Assembly (NCBI RefSeq): GCF_048595755.1
Contig: NZ_CP184360.1
Span: 1,550,001-1,614,000, forward strand
Source: Luteococcus sp048595755
GTDB lineage: Bacteria > Actinomycetota > Actinomycetes > Propionibacteriales > Propionibacteriaceae
Direction: 5' to 3'
Length of the DNA: 64,000 nucleotides
Both the position numbers and the translations under genes were made by a program. Positions 43,153 to 51,611 of the stretch are shown in pieces; positions within the stretch are counted from its first letter, which is position 1, and every line of letters starts with the position of its first letter. The notes under the pieces were generated by a model. It had not been told where the DNA came from. It did not search any database and saw nothing but the letters and a program-made list of their open reading frames with translations.

Positions 43153-43515
43153 GTGCAGGATCTGGACTGGATCGCCGTCCGCGGTCTTGCCGCCACTGGA
43201 TTCCATGGGGTCTACGACCAGGAGCGACGCGACGGGCAGCAGTTCGTCGTCGACCTCAGGCTCGGTCTGCAGATCGAGACGCAGACCGATGACCTGGCCG
43301 ACACCGTCGACTACTCGGTGATCTCCACCGACGTCGTCGCGATCATCACCGGCGAGCCGGTCGACCTGATCGAGACGCTCGCCGGACGGATCGCCGATCG
43401 CTGCCTCGCCGAACCTCGCGTTCGAGTCGCCGAGGTCTGCGTTCACAAACCCCATGCCCCGATGGGCCTCACCTTCACCGATGTCTCGGTGACGATCACC
43501 AGGAGCAGAGCATGA
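43153..43515 (+). CDS. folB: Dihydroneopterin aldolase
   Basis: 120 residues. Cleaves dihydroneopterin to 6-hydroxymethyldihydropterin. Conserved GFHGVYDQERRDGQQFVVDL and VHKPHAPMGLTF are present. AAGGAGG four bases before the GTG at 43153 decides the start against a longer frame from 43126. Its stop overlaps folK (ATGA). Confidence 0.96.
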   Translation: MQDLDWIAVRGLAATGFHGVYDQERRDGQQFVVDLRLGLQIETQTDDLADTVDYSVISTDVVAIITGEPVDLIETLAGRIADRCLAEPRVRVAEVCVHKPHAPMGLTFTDVSVTITRSRA

Positions 43516-44063
43516 GCAATCCCTTCGTCCCCGACGTGGACACCCTGGGCAACCTGAAGCCGATCTCCAAGGTCGTCTTCAGCCTGGGCTCCAACCAGGG
43601 CAACAGCGCCGAGCTGCTGCAGAGCGCCATCAACGCCCTGGCCGACACCCCCGACCTGATTCCCGTCGAGCTGTCGAGCGTGTACGTCACCAAGCCGGTG
43701 GGCAGCGTGCAGGACCAGCCCGACTTCCTGAACCTGGTGCTGGTGGCCGAGACCGTGATCGAGCCGTCGATCCTGCTCGACCGGGCCCACGCCATCGAGG
43801 CCGGCCTGGGGCGCACCCGCGACGTCCCCGGCGGCCCGCGCACCATCGACATCGACCTGATCACCTTCGGCCGACGCACCAGCGACAAGCCCGAGCTGGT
43901 CCTGCCGCACCCGCGCGCCCACGAGCGCGCCTTCGTGCTGGTGCCGTGGCTCGAGATCGATCCCGACGGCGAGCTGACCGGCGTCGGACGCATCGACGAA
44001 CTGGTCAAGCAGGTGGACGTCTCGGGCGTCGTCAAGAGTGACGAGGTCGTCGAGCTTCCGTGA
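43512..44063 (+). CDS. folK: 6-hydroxymethyl-7,8-dihydropterin pyrophosphokinase
   Basis: 183 residues. Adds pyrophosphate from ATP to the pterin before the FolP step. SLGSNQGN begins the fold, GPRTIDIDLITFG is the metal-binding signature, and LPHPRAHERAFVLVPW follows. Overlaps folB by four bases and the DUF3180 gene by four (GTGA). Confidence 0.96.
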   Translation: MSNPFVPDVDTLGNLKPISKVVFSLGSNQGNSAELLQSAINALADTPDLIPVELSSVYVTKPVGSVQDQPDFLNLVLVAETVIEPSILLDRAHAIEAGLGRTRDVPGGPRTIDIDLITFGRRTSDKPELVLPHPRAHERAFVLVPWLEIDPDGELTGVGRIDELVKQVDVSGVVKSDEVVELP

Positions 44064-44584
44064 GCACCCCCAGCCCGTCCGGGTCTCCCGAACTGGATCC
44101 GGGAGACCTCCGGCCCACCACCGGCCGCCAGACAGCCACCTCGGTGCTGGCGGGCATGGTGGTGGGCTGGTTCATCATCGGCACGATGCAGGCGCTCGGC
44201 TCTGCGGTGCCGGTGCTGCCGTGGAGCCTGCCGCTGGTGCTCGGCGCGCTGGGCATCGCCGCGCTGGTCTACTCCGTGGTGCTGCGCCGCCAGGTGGAGC
44301 TGGCCCGCGGCAGCCTGAGCCCCGAAGCGGGGGTCCGGGCCCTGGTGCTGGGCAAGACCATGCTGATGACCGGCGCGATCATGGCGGGCGGCCACGTCGT
44401 CTACGTGCTGGCCAATGTCGGATCGTGGGACGTGCCGGCACCGCGGATGCGGGTGCTGCGCGGCCTGTGGACGATCCTGGCCGGTGCGGTCTTCGGCTGG
44501 GCCGGGCATCGGCTCGAGCGGGCCTGCATCGTCGACGACGGTCCGGACGAGACGCAGGACGAGGACGACCAGCCGACGGCGTGA
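44060..44584 (+). CDS. DUF3180 membrane protein
   Basis: 174 residues with four predicted membrane helices (from ATSVLAGMVVGWFIIGTMQA onward) and an acidic cytosolic tail. DUF3180 proteins are typically encoded directly after folK in actinobacteria, as here; no activity is known. The GTG overlaps the folK stop, so it is part of the operon. Confidence 0.85.
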   Translation: MSTPSPSGSPELDPGDLRPTTGRQTATSVLAGMVVGWFIIGTMQALGSAVPVLPWSLPLVLGALGIAALVYSVVLRRQVELARGSLSPEAGVRALVLGKTMLMTGAIMAGGHVVYVLANVGSWDVPAPRMRVLRGLWTILAGAVFGWAGHRLERACIVDDGPDETQDEDDQPTA

Positions 44585-44634
44585 GGATTTCGTCGGCCGT
44601 CGCGCGCCGTGCCCGCTCGATGGGGCAGTCGGCA

Positions 44635-44640
44635 TAGACT
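44635..44640 (+). promoter_or_regulatory. -10 hexamer for a leaderless start at 44647
   Basis: TAGACT followed by six bases and GTG; no Shine-Dalgarno. Confidence 0.5.
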
Positions 44641-44646
44641 CTGCGC

Positions 44647-45228
44647 GTGGCTGCCATCGCAACTTCCCGGAAGACCCCCAATCCCCGATCCAAGACCCTC
44701 ACCATCCTGTGCGTGGGGACCGTGGCGGCGCTCGCCTGCAGCATCGGCCCGGTGTGGCTGGTGCGGGTGGGGCTCGTCGTCGCACTGCTGACGGCCTTCG
44801 CCTCGGTGCTGCTCACCTGGCGCCAGATGGACCAGATGGTCGCCGAGCACCTGGCCGAGGTCCGCGCGCTGCGGGAGCAGTCGCGTGCCGCCGCCGCCGC
44901 GCACCACACCGAGATGATGAAGGCCATCGAGCGTTTCAGTGAGCGCCAGGACGCCTACCGCCGCGAGATCGCCGGTCACAAGGCCGAGCTGGAGCGGCTG
45001 CGAAGCGAGGTGGCTGCGGTGAGCCTGGACGCCGAGGCCAAGCAGACGCGCATCTCGGCGCTGAACAAGATCGTCAGCGACCTCGAGAAGGAGCTGGCCG
45101 CAGCCGCGGACGAGGCGGAGCAGGTGATGAACCTGCCGCGTCGCGGCAAGGCCACCCGAGGTGCCGCCATCGACCTGTCCGGTCTGCCGCTGGTCTACCC
45201 CGTGGGCAAGCAGCGCCGCCGCGCCTGA
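44647..45228 (+). CDS. Membrane-anchored coiled-coil protein
   Basis: 193 residues, family not firmly recognised. Two N-terminal hydrophobic helices (LTILCVGTVAALACSIG and LVRVGLVVALLTAFASVLL) are followed by a long charged, heptad-like region (about 60-155) predicted to be a coiled coil in the cytoplasm, and a basic tail ending GKQRRRA. Comparable actinobacterial proteins sit next to DUF3180, which supports a real gene. Possible envelope or division scaffold, but nothing proves it. Confidence 0.7.
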   Translation: MAAIATSRKTPNPRSKTLTILCVGTVAALACSIGPVWLVRVGLVVALLTAFASVLLTWRQMDQMVAEHLAEVRALREQSRAAAAAHHTEMMKAIERFSERQDAYRREIAGHKAELERLRSEVAAVSLDAEAKQTRISALNKIVSDLEKELAAAADEAEQVMNLPRRGKATRGAAIDLSGLPLVYPVGKQRRRA

Positions 45229-45257
45229 GACGGCCCGGGCAGCCTGCCCCACCGAAC

Positions 45258-45295
45258 CGACGAACCGCCGCCCCCTGGGGAGCGGCGGTTCGTCG
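45258..45295. terminator. Hairpin between convergent genes
   Basis: CGACGAACCGCCGC and GCGGCGGTTCGTCG form a perfect 14-bp stem, followed by TTGTC on the + strand. It ends the folate/DUF3180 region. Confidence 0.82.
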
Positions 45296-45302
45296 TTGTC
45301 GG

Positions 45303-45348
45303 CTGCTTGTCGAGTCCCGCTCTTCGACGAGCCCTGCTACTTGTCGAG
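45303..45348. repeat. 12-bp direct repeat over the NuoD-like stop
   Basis: On the minus strand CTCGACAAGTAG, holding the stop codon, recurs as CTCGACAAGCAG 34 bases later (11 of 12 identical). The core resembles the CTTGTCGAGG repeats at 14.4 kb. Confidence 0.6.
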
Positions 45349-46500
45349 GTCTCCGGAGGTCCAGCCCAATGAGGCGAAGGCCACCGCCAGGTCGGTGAGG
45401 GCACAGCCCTGCAGTGCCACCTGCAGCGCCTGCACGTTCGCGAAGCTGGGGGTGCGCAACTTCAATCGCCACGGGGTCCGATCGGCACGCGAGACGAGCC
45501 AGAAGCCGGCCATGCCCCACGGGGCCTCCAGCGCCAGATAGGCCTCGGCCTCGGGCAGCTTGATGATCTTGGACAACTTGGTGTCGATCGGGCCGTCGAT
45601 GCTGGGCAATTGTCCGGCGATGGCGTCGATGAGTCGGAAACTGGTGGCGATTTCGCCAGTCAGCGCCAGGAAACGGCTGAAGGCGTCCCCATCGTGAAAT
45701 TCGGCGGCATTGCCTTGCGCCAATATCTCCTGCAGGTCTGCATAGGCCAGATGCGGGTTGCGGCGACGCAGGTCCCAATCCAGTCCACAGGCGCGCGCCA
45801 CCGGGCCTGACAGGCCATGATCTTCACACAATGAGCGATTCGTGGTGGCCATCGCCCTGCCCAATTCGTGATCGGTCACGCAGCGGGCAATGTCGTCCGC
45901 GCAGTCGGTGCTGGCCGCCGCCCATTCCCGAATTCCCTCCACAAGGGTGTTGTCAAGGTCGGTTGCCAGCCCTCCAAGACGGTTGAGCATGGGATGGACC
46001 CGATTGCCGCTGGCCTCCAGGACCAGTTCCCGGCCCCGCTCACGCAAGCTCCTGATGCGCTGGGCCAAGGGCTCGTCATTGGTGTGGTGGGCGACGAAGG
46101 ACAGGTGTGACAGGTGGCTTGCGATGCGGGCCTGTTCGGCCAGCAGGGTGCGCAGCCAGACGGCCCGCCGCGGGGGAACCAGGCCCATCAGCTGTTCGCA
46201 GACCATGGCGGCGCCCAGTTCACCGGTGAAGGGGGAGTGCCAGTCGTGGCGGTCGGCCAGCATCAGCACCTGGCGGTAGTCGCGCACCTCGAAGAGTTTC
46301 TCGGCGCTGCGGTGGTTGAAGCCGGGCTGGATGCGGGCCTGGGTCACCACGCCGTCGTCGGCCTCGAGCCGTGCCAGCAGCAGGCCGGTGCGGGAGGGGT
46401 GGTCGGGTCCCAGATCAAGATGCATCCGTTCGGCGGAACCGTCGGATGATTGCCAGTCACGGCCGAGCGAGCCAATGCTGAGTTCCAGGATCTGTGTCAC
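45337..46500 (-). CDS. Orphan NuoD-like (respiratory complex I 49-kDa) protein
   Basis: 387 residues aligning over its length with NADH-quinone oxidoreductase subunit D: GPDHPSRTGLLLAR, FNHRSAEKLFEVRDY, LADRHDWHSPF and the C-terminal RTPSFANVQAL. In Thermus NuoD the quinone contacts His38 (HPSTHG) and Tyr87 (RMDY); here these positions are Thr and Trp. No other complex I gene is nearby. It may be a repurposed paralogue rather than a working quinone-binding subunit. GTG at 46500 lies six bases after TAGGAT, so it is probably leaderless. Confidence 0.83.
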   Translation of the reverse strand: MTQILELSIGSLGRDWQSSDGSAERMHLDLGPDHPSRTGLLLARLEADDGVVTQARIQPGFNHRSAEKLFEVRDYRQVLMLADRHDWHSPFTGELGAAMVCEQLMGLVPPRRAVWLRTLLAEQARIASHLSHLSFVAHHTNDEPLAQRIRSLRERGRELVLEASGNRVHPMLNRLGGLATDLDNTLVEGIREWAAASTDCADDIARCVTDHELGRAMATTNRSLCEDHGLSGPVARACGLDWDLRRRNPHLAYADLQEILAQGNAAEFHDGDAFSRFLALTGEIATSFRLIDAIAGQLPSIDGPIDTKLSKIIKLPEAEAYLALEAPWGMAGFWLVSRADRTPWRLKLRTPSFANVQALQVALQGCALTDLAVAFASLGWTSGDLDK

Positions 46501-46506
46501 CACTCG

Positions 46507-46512
46507 ATCCTA
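46507..46512 (-). promoter_or_regulatory. -10 hexamer of the NuoD-like gene
   Basis: TAGGAT on the minus strand, six bases before the GTG at 46500. It decides that start over an adjacent GTG at 46503. Confidence 0.5.
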
Positions 46513-46556
46513 GCGAACTCGGTCCGCTGCTATTCCGGGTCATTTTGTTTCATTCT

Positions 46557-46584
46557 TTGCGGCTCGGTGAAAGGCGGCTATATT
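46557..46584 (+). promoter_or_regulatory. lsr2 promoter
   Basis: TTGCGG (46557-46562), 16-base spacer, TATATT (46579-46584), within an AT-rich patch that contrasts with the surrounding DNA and could be an Lsr2 autoregulation site. Confidence 0.55.
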
Positions 46585-46614
46585 TCCTGTGTAACCGCTA
46601 CGAAAGGAATACCG

Positions 46615-46932
46615 ATGGCCCAGCGTGTGCACATCGTTCTTGAGGACGACGTCGATGGCTCGGAGGCCGTCGAGACGATTTCCTTTGCCCTGGATGGCGT
46701 CTCCTACGAGATCGACCTGAGCGAGGAGAATGCCTCCAAGCTGCGCAACCAGATGGCTGAATGGACCGGACACGCCCGTCGCGTGGGTGGACGTCGCTCC
46801 ACCGGCAAGAAGGCCAAGGGCTCGGCCGCCAATGACATTCGTGCCTGGGCCATCGCGCAGGGAATGCAGGTGAGTTCCCGCGGTCGTGTCCCGGCCGAGA
46901 TTCGCGAGGCCTACGAGAAGGCGAACGCCTGA
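46615..46932 (+). CDS. lsr2: Nucleoid-associated protein Lsr2
   Basis: 105 residues. H-NS-like protein that bridges and silences AT-rich DNA. The N-terminal dimerisation domain begins AQRVHIVLEDDVDGSEA. The C-terminal DNA-binding domain NDIRAWAIAQGMQVSSRGRV carries the AT-hook-like RGR. ATG at 46615 is preceded by GAAAGGAA. It is followed by a perfect GC-rich hairpin and then clpC, the standard actinobacterial order. Confidence 0.95.
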   Translation: MAQRVHIVLEDDVDGSEAVETISFALDGVSYEIDLSEENASKLRNQMAEWTGHARRVGGRRSTGKKAKGSAANDIRAWAIAQGMQVSSRGRVPAEIREAYEKANA

Positions 46933-46990
46933 CGATTCGCCGCGTCGGGATCCGACGCGTGATGTTCCAGGCGTGCTGGGCATCGATGAC

Positions 46991-47022
46991 GGCAGGGGCC
47001 GGGTGATTGCCCGGCCCCTGCC
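46991..47022 (+). terminator. Hairpin terminator after lsr2
   Basis: GGCAGGGGCCGGG-TGATTG-CCCGGCCCCTGCC, a perfect 13-bp stem without a U-tract. Confidence 0.75.
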
Positions 47023-47072
47023 GCCATGCCGGGGCCGATCCACGCGCACCGGCGGGCTGTCTGGGTGTTGAG

Positions 47073-47100
47073 CCGCGAGCGAACTGGTCCCGGCTCGCGG
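47073..47100. promoter_or_regulatory. Inverted repeat upstream of clpC
   Basis: CCGCGAGC and GCTCGCGG separated by 12 bases, lying upstream of a -10-like TAGACT at 47128-47133. clpC in actinobacteria is controlled by stress regulators such as ClgR; this dyad does not clearly match the ClgR motif. Confidence 0.35.
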
Positions 47101-47216
47101 GAACACTTGGCGCCCCGTGGGAGTTACTAGACTTGACGCATCTGCAACGCAGCCGGACCCACCGGCGTGGGCGTTGCGCAATCCGGACCCTCCCGGGGTC
47201 CGTAGTGAGGAGTCCA

Positions 47217-49757
47217 ATGTTTGAGCGGTTCACGGACCGAGCGCGGCGCGTCGTCGTGCTCGCCCAGGACGAAGCCAAGATGCTTAACCACAACTACATC
47301 GGCACCGAGCACATCCTGCTGGGCCTGATCCACGAGGGTGAGGGTGTCGCGGCGAAGGCCCTGGAGCAGATGGGCATCTCCCTTGAGGCCGTGCGCTCCG
47401 AGGTCGAGGAGATCATCGGCCACGGCCAGACCGTGCCGACGGGCCACATCCCCTTCACCCCGCGTGCCAAGAAGGTGCTGGAGCTCAGCCTGCGCGAGGC
47501 GCTCCAGATGAACCATTCCTACATCGGCACCGAGCACATCCTGCTCGGGCTGGTGCGCGAGGGCGAGGGCGTCGCCGCCCAGGTGCTCATCAAGCTGGGT
47601 GCCGACCTCAATCGGGTCCGCAACACCGTGCTGCAGCTGCTCTCGGGCGGTCAGGGGAAGGAGGCGGCCACCGCGGGCGCCCCCGACGTCGGCCCCGCCC
47701 CCAGCTCGGCCACGGTGCTCGACCAGTTCGGCCGCAATCTCACCCAGGCGGCTCGTGACGCCAAGCTCGACCCGGTCATCGGGCGCGAGAAGGAGATCGA
47801 GCGCGTCATGGTGGTGCTCAGCCGTCGCACCAAGAACAACCCGGTGCTGATCGGTGAGCCGGGCGTCGGCAAGACCGCCGTGGTGGAGGGCCTGGCCCAG
47901 TCCATCGTGCGCGGCGACGTGCCCGAGACCCTGCGCGACAAGCAGATCTACACCCTCGATCTGGGTGCGCTGGTGGCCGGATCGCGCTACCGCGGCGACT
48001 TCGAGGAGCGCCTGAAGAAGGTGCTCAAGGAGATCAAGAACCGCGGCGACATCATGCTGTTCATCGACGAGATCCACACTCTGGTGGGTGCGGGTGCCGC
48101 GGAGGGCGCCATCGATGCCGCGAGCATCCTCAAGCCGATGCTGGCCCGTGGCGAGCTGCAGACGATCGGTGCCACCACGCTCGACGAGTACCGCAAGCAC
48201 ATCGAGAAGGATGCCGCGCTGGAGCGTCGTTTCCAGCCGATCCAGGTGGCCGAGCCCAGCATCGGCCTGGCCATCGACATCCTCAAGGGGCTGCGTGACC
48301 GCTACGAGGCGCACCACCGCATCACCATCACCGACGAGGCCCTCTCGGCCGCCGCCAACCTGGCTTCGCGCTACATCCAGGATCGCTTCCTGCCCGACAA
48401 GGCCATCGACCTGATCGACGAGGCCGGTGCCCGGATGCGCATCCAGCGGATGACTGCGCCGCCGGACCTGCGCGAGTTCGACGAGAAGATCGCCGCCGTG
48501 CGCCTGGAGAAGGAGGCCGCGATCGACGGCCAGGACTTCGAGCGTGCCGCCTCGCTGCGCGACGACGAGAAGAAGCTGCTCGCCGAGCGTGCCGAGAAGG
48601 AGGAGGAGTGGAAGAACGGTGACTCCGAGGCGCCCGCCATCGTGGGCGAGGAGGAGATCGCCGAGGTGCTGTCCAGCTCCACCGGCATCCCGGTCTTCAA
48701 GCTGACCGAGGAGGAGTCCAGCCGTCTGCTGCAGATGGAGGCCGAGCTCGGCAAGCGCTACATCGGCCAGGAGGACGCGGTCAAGGCGCTCTCGCGTTCG
48801 ATCCGTCGTACCCGTGCCGGCCTGAAGGATCCCAAGCGTCCCTCGGGTTCGTTCATCTTCGCCGGCCCCTCGGGCGTCGGCAAGACCGAGCTGACCAAGG
48901 CACTGACCGAATTCCTGTTCGGCGACGAGGATGCCCTGATCACGCTCGACATGAGTGAGTACTCGGAGAAGCACACCGCCAGCCGCATGTTCGGTTCGCC
49001 TCCCGGCTACGTCGGTTACGAGGAGGGTGGCCAGCTCACCGAGAAGGTGCGCCGCAAGCCCTTCAGCGTGATCCTGTTCGACGAGATCGAGAAGGCCCAC
49101 CCGGACATCTTCAACTCGCTGCTGCAGATCCTGGACGAGGGTCGACTGACCGACGCCCAGGGCCGCGTGGTGGACTTCAAGAACACCGTCATCGTGATGA
49201 CCACCAACCTTGGTTCGCGTGACATCTCGAAGGCCGTCAGCCTGGGCTTCAACCGCCAGGGTGACGAGGCCTCCAGCTACGAGAAGATGAAGGCGAAGGT
49301 CTCCGACGAGCTCAAGCAGCACTTCCGTCCGGAATTCCTGAACCGCGTCGACGAGGTGGTGGTCTTCCACCAGCTGACGCAGAGCGACATCGAGCGCATC
49401 GTCGACCTGATGGTGGCCCAGATCGAGGGCCGTCTGAAGGACAAGGACATGGGCATCGAGCTGACCCCTGCCGCCAAGACGCTGATCGCCAAGCGCGGCT
49501 TCGATCCGCTGCTGGGCGCGCGACCGCTGCGTCGCGCCCTGCAGCGCGACATCGAGGACGTGCTGGCCGAGAAGATCCTGTACGGCGAGCTGTCCGCCGG
49601 CGACATCGTCCTGGTGGACGTGGCACCGGAGGGCTCCGAGCTGCCCTTCTCCTTCGAGGGGACGCAGCGCGCCGCACTGCCCGACGCCCCGCCCGCCGAC
49701 CTGACCGCCGGCACCGCCAGCGGTGAGGGCGAGCAGGGCGAGCAGCAGGCCGACTGA
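47217..49757 (+). CDS. clpC: ATP-dependent Clp protease ATP-binding subunit ClpC
   Basis: 846 residues, class I Clp/Hsp100 unfoldase partner of ClpP. Two N-terminal Clp repeats (FTDRARRVVVLAQDEAK and FTPRAKKVLELSLREAL), AAA-1 Walker A GEPGVGKTAV (about residue 211), a coiled-coil/UVR middle domain with FERAASLRDDEKKL, and AAA-2 GPSGVGKTELTKAL (about 550). The ATG at 47217 has GAGGAG before it and starts with the conserved MFERFTDRAR. A strong terminator follows. Confidence 0.97.
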   Translation: MFERFTDRARRVVVLAQDEAKMLNHNYIGTEHILLGLIHEGEGVAAKALEQMGISLEAVRSEVEEIIGHGQTVPTGHIPFTPRAKKVLELSLREALQMNHSYIGTEHILLGLVREGEGVAAQVLIKLGADLNRVRNTVLQLLSGGQGKEAATAGAPDVGPAPSSATVLDQFGRNLTQAARDAKLDPVIGREKEIERVMVVLSRRTKNNPVLIGEPGVGKTAVVEGLAQSIVRGDVPETLRDKQIYTLDLGALVAGSRYRGDFEERLKKVLKEIKNRGDIMLFIDEIHTLVGAGAAEGAIDAASILKPMLARGELQTIGATTLDEYRKHIEKDAALERRFQPIQVAEPSIGLAIDILKGLRDRYEAHHRITITDEALSAAANLASRYIQDRFLPDKAIDLIDEAGARMRIQRMTAPPDLREFDEKIAAVRLEKEAAIDGQDFERAASLRDDEKKLLAERAEKEEEWKNGDSEAPAIVGEEEIAEVLSSSTGIPVFKLTEEESSRLLQMEAELGKRYIGQEDAVKALSRSIRRTRAGLKDPKRPSGSFIFAGPSGVGKTELTKALTEFLFGDEDALITLDMSEYSEKHTASRMFGSPPGYVGYEEGGQLTEKVRRKPFSVILFDEIEKAHPDIFNSLLQILDEGRLTDAQGRVVDFKNTVIVMTTNLGSRDISKAVSLGFNRQGDEASSYEKMKAKVSDELKQHFRPEFLNRVDEVVVFHQLTQSDIERIVDLMVAQIEGRLKDKDMGIELTPAAKTLIAKRGFDPLLGARPLRRALQRDIEDVLAEKILYGELSAGDIVLVDVAPEGSELPFSFEGTQRAALPDAPPADLTAGTASGEGEQGEQQAD

Positions 49758-49772
49758 ACCAGTCGCTGGACT

Positions 49773-49817
49773 GGCACGAGGGCGGGAACCGAAAGGTCTC
49801 CCGCCCTCGTGCCTTTT
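49773..49817 (+). terminator. Rho-independent terminator of clpC
   Basis: GGCACGAGGGCGGGA pairs with TCCCGCCCTCGTGCC and is followed directly by TTTT. Confidence 0.93.
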
Positions 49818-49931
49818 CCTGCAGGGACGGGCATTTGCGGCTCCTTGCCCGGGGGTCGCTGCGGCGACCAGAGGTGCGGGTGGTGCAGACTGGGGCATGC
49901 TCGGGGGAGCATCACGATGAAGGAGCTCGCC

Positions 49932-51605
49932 ATGTCTCGTGGCACCGTTCGCCGCGCGGCCCTGGCCGCAGTCATGTCCATCGGCCTGGTGGCCGGTCCC
50001 TGCCTGCCTGCTGGCGCCCAACCGACCGAGGACGTCGATCCCCGGCAGAGCCCTGCGCGCAGCGAGCGACTCTCGGTCGGGATGAAGCGCACCGGCATGG
50101 TGCAGGCCCAGGCCACCACGGACATCACCCCGGCGGCGGCCTTGGCCCGGATCAACGCCGAGCGCGCCCGCTATGGCGTCGCGGCGCTCACCCTGGACAC
50201 CGCCGCCAGCTCGGCGCTGGACAACCACGCCCGCTACGTCTCGCTCAATCCGGGGGTTGCCGACTACTACAGCGAGGACGAGTCGCTGCCGGGCTGGACC
50301 GCCAGCGGCGCCGAGATCGCCCCCTATGCCGAGGTGATCGGGGTGACCACGCTGCGCGCGGCCGTGGACGGCATGCTCAGCGATCCCTACCTGCGCGACG
50401 CGATGGTGCTGGAGGAGACGGCCACCACCATCGGTTTTGGTGGGCATGCCGACGTGCGCACCTTCGTGATGCGTTACACCGGCGAGAACCCGAAGGGTTA
50501 TCCGCGCAGCTACCCCACCGGCAACAACTTCGCCACGCTGCGCAACCAGGCTCCGTGGGTCTCGGGCTATGGCTGCGCCGGCACGGGAACCCCGATCAGC
50601 GCCTCCTTCGACTACGGCACCTACGGCGCGGTGACCTCCGCCACCGGCACCCTCAAGGCGGACGGGGCCACGGTGGAGGTCTGCACCCTGCCGGCAGCCG
50701 GTTATCGCGAGGCGGGTGCCGCGATGGTGCCGCGCGATGCGCTGCGTCCGGGGACCCACTACAGCGGCAACTTCGCCGTCACCATGAACCTGCTGGCCGG
50801 TGGCAGCAAGACGGTCAACCAGCCGGTCGAGTTCACCACCGCCGCTCCCGCCACCGGGGTGGCCGGGGACCAGACCGGTGACCGGGTGGCCGACATCCTG
50901 GCGGTCAACGACCAGGGCGAGCTGTACCTCTACAAGATGCGCTCCAACGGCACGATCGGGCATGGCTGGAAGATCGGGCGCGGTTGGGGTGCCTTCGACT
51001 GGATCTCGCTGGCCGGGGACGTGAACAAGGACGGCCGCAGCGACCTGATGGGTCGTCGCTCCGACGGCACCATGTGGCTCTACCACTCCCAGGGGGTGGG
51101 GGCCTTCCGGGCCGGGATCCGCGTCGGGCACGGCTGGTCTGGGCTCGACCTGATGACCATGGTCGGTGACATGAATGCCGACGGCACACGTGACCTGGTG
51201 GCCCGCGCCAAGGACGGCGACCTGCTGCGCTACAACCTGGGCGTCAGCTCGATGAGCGCCGCCGGACGCATCGGAACCGGCTGGGGGAGCATGAAGCACC
51301 TGGTGGGCGTCGGGTCGCTCAACGGCGACAAGTACGACGACATCGTCGCGGTGCGCAATGACGGCACGCTGTGGGCCTACTACTCGGGTGCGGATGCCCG
51401 CATCAAGTCCTCCCGACGCATCGGCCAGGGCTGGCAGGGGTGGACGCAGCTCTTCGTCGTGGGCGACGTGAATGGCGACGGCCGGCTCGACATGGTGGGC
51501 CGCAACCCCGACAACGAGCTGTACACCTACCTGAACCAGGGCACCGGCTGGTCGGCCGGGATCAAGGCCGGGATGCGCTTCGGCGCCTTCCGCCTGTTCG
51601 CCTGA
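49932..51605 (+). CDS. Secreted protein: CAP-like domain plus FG-GAP/VCBS-type repeats
   Basis: 557 residues. Signal peptide (AALAAVMSIGLVAGPCLPAGA) then a CAP/SCP-like domain at about 55-165 (LARINAERARYGVAALTLD, SALDNHARYVSLN). The C terminus (about 310-557) has four or five repeats of roughly 47 residues with GDVNKDGRSDLMGRRSDGT and GxGW signatures, likely a calcium-binding beta-propeller. Exported; may bind cell-wall or glycan ligands. AAGGAG six bases before the ATG at 49932 decides this start over an ATG at 49917, which contains the ribosome site. Confidence 0.82.
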   Translation: MSRGTVRRAALAAVMSIGLVAGPCLPAGAQPTEDVDPRQSPARSERLSVGMKRTGMVQAQATTDITPAAALARINAERARYGVAALTLDTAASSALDNHARYVSLNPGVADYYSEDESLPGWTASGAEIAPYAEVIGVTTLRAAVDGMLSDPYLRDAMVLEETATTIGFGGHADVRTFVMRYTGENPKGYPRSYPTGNNFATLRNQAPWVSGYGCAGTGTPISASFDYGTYGAVTSATGTLKADGATVEVCTLPAAGYREAGAAMVPRDALRPGTHYSGNFAVTMNLLAGGSKTVNQPVEFTTAAPATGVAGDQTGDRVADILAVNDQGELYLYKMRSNGTIGHGWKIGRGWGAFDWISLAGDVNKDGRSDLMGRRSDGTMWLYHSQGVGAFRAGIRVGHGWSGLDLMTMVGDMNADGTRDLVARAKDGDLLRYNLGVSSMSAAGRIGTGWGSMKHLVGVGSLNGDKYDDIVAVRNDGTLWAYYSGADARIKSSRRIGQGWQGWTQLFVVGDVNGDGRLDMVGRNPDNELYTYLNQGTGWSAGIKAGMRFGAFRLFA

Positions 51606-51611
51606 GCAGGC

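Noticed and set aside
46933..47216. Extra small gene between lsr2 and clpC
   Set aside because: The gap holds a terminator hairpin, a dyad and the clpC promoter; no frame has coding signatures.
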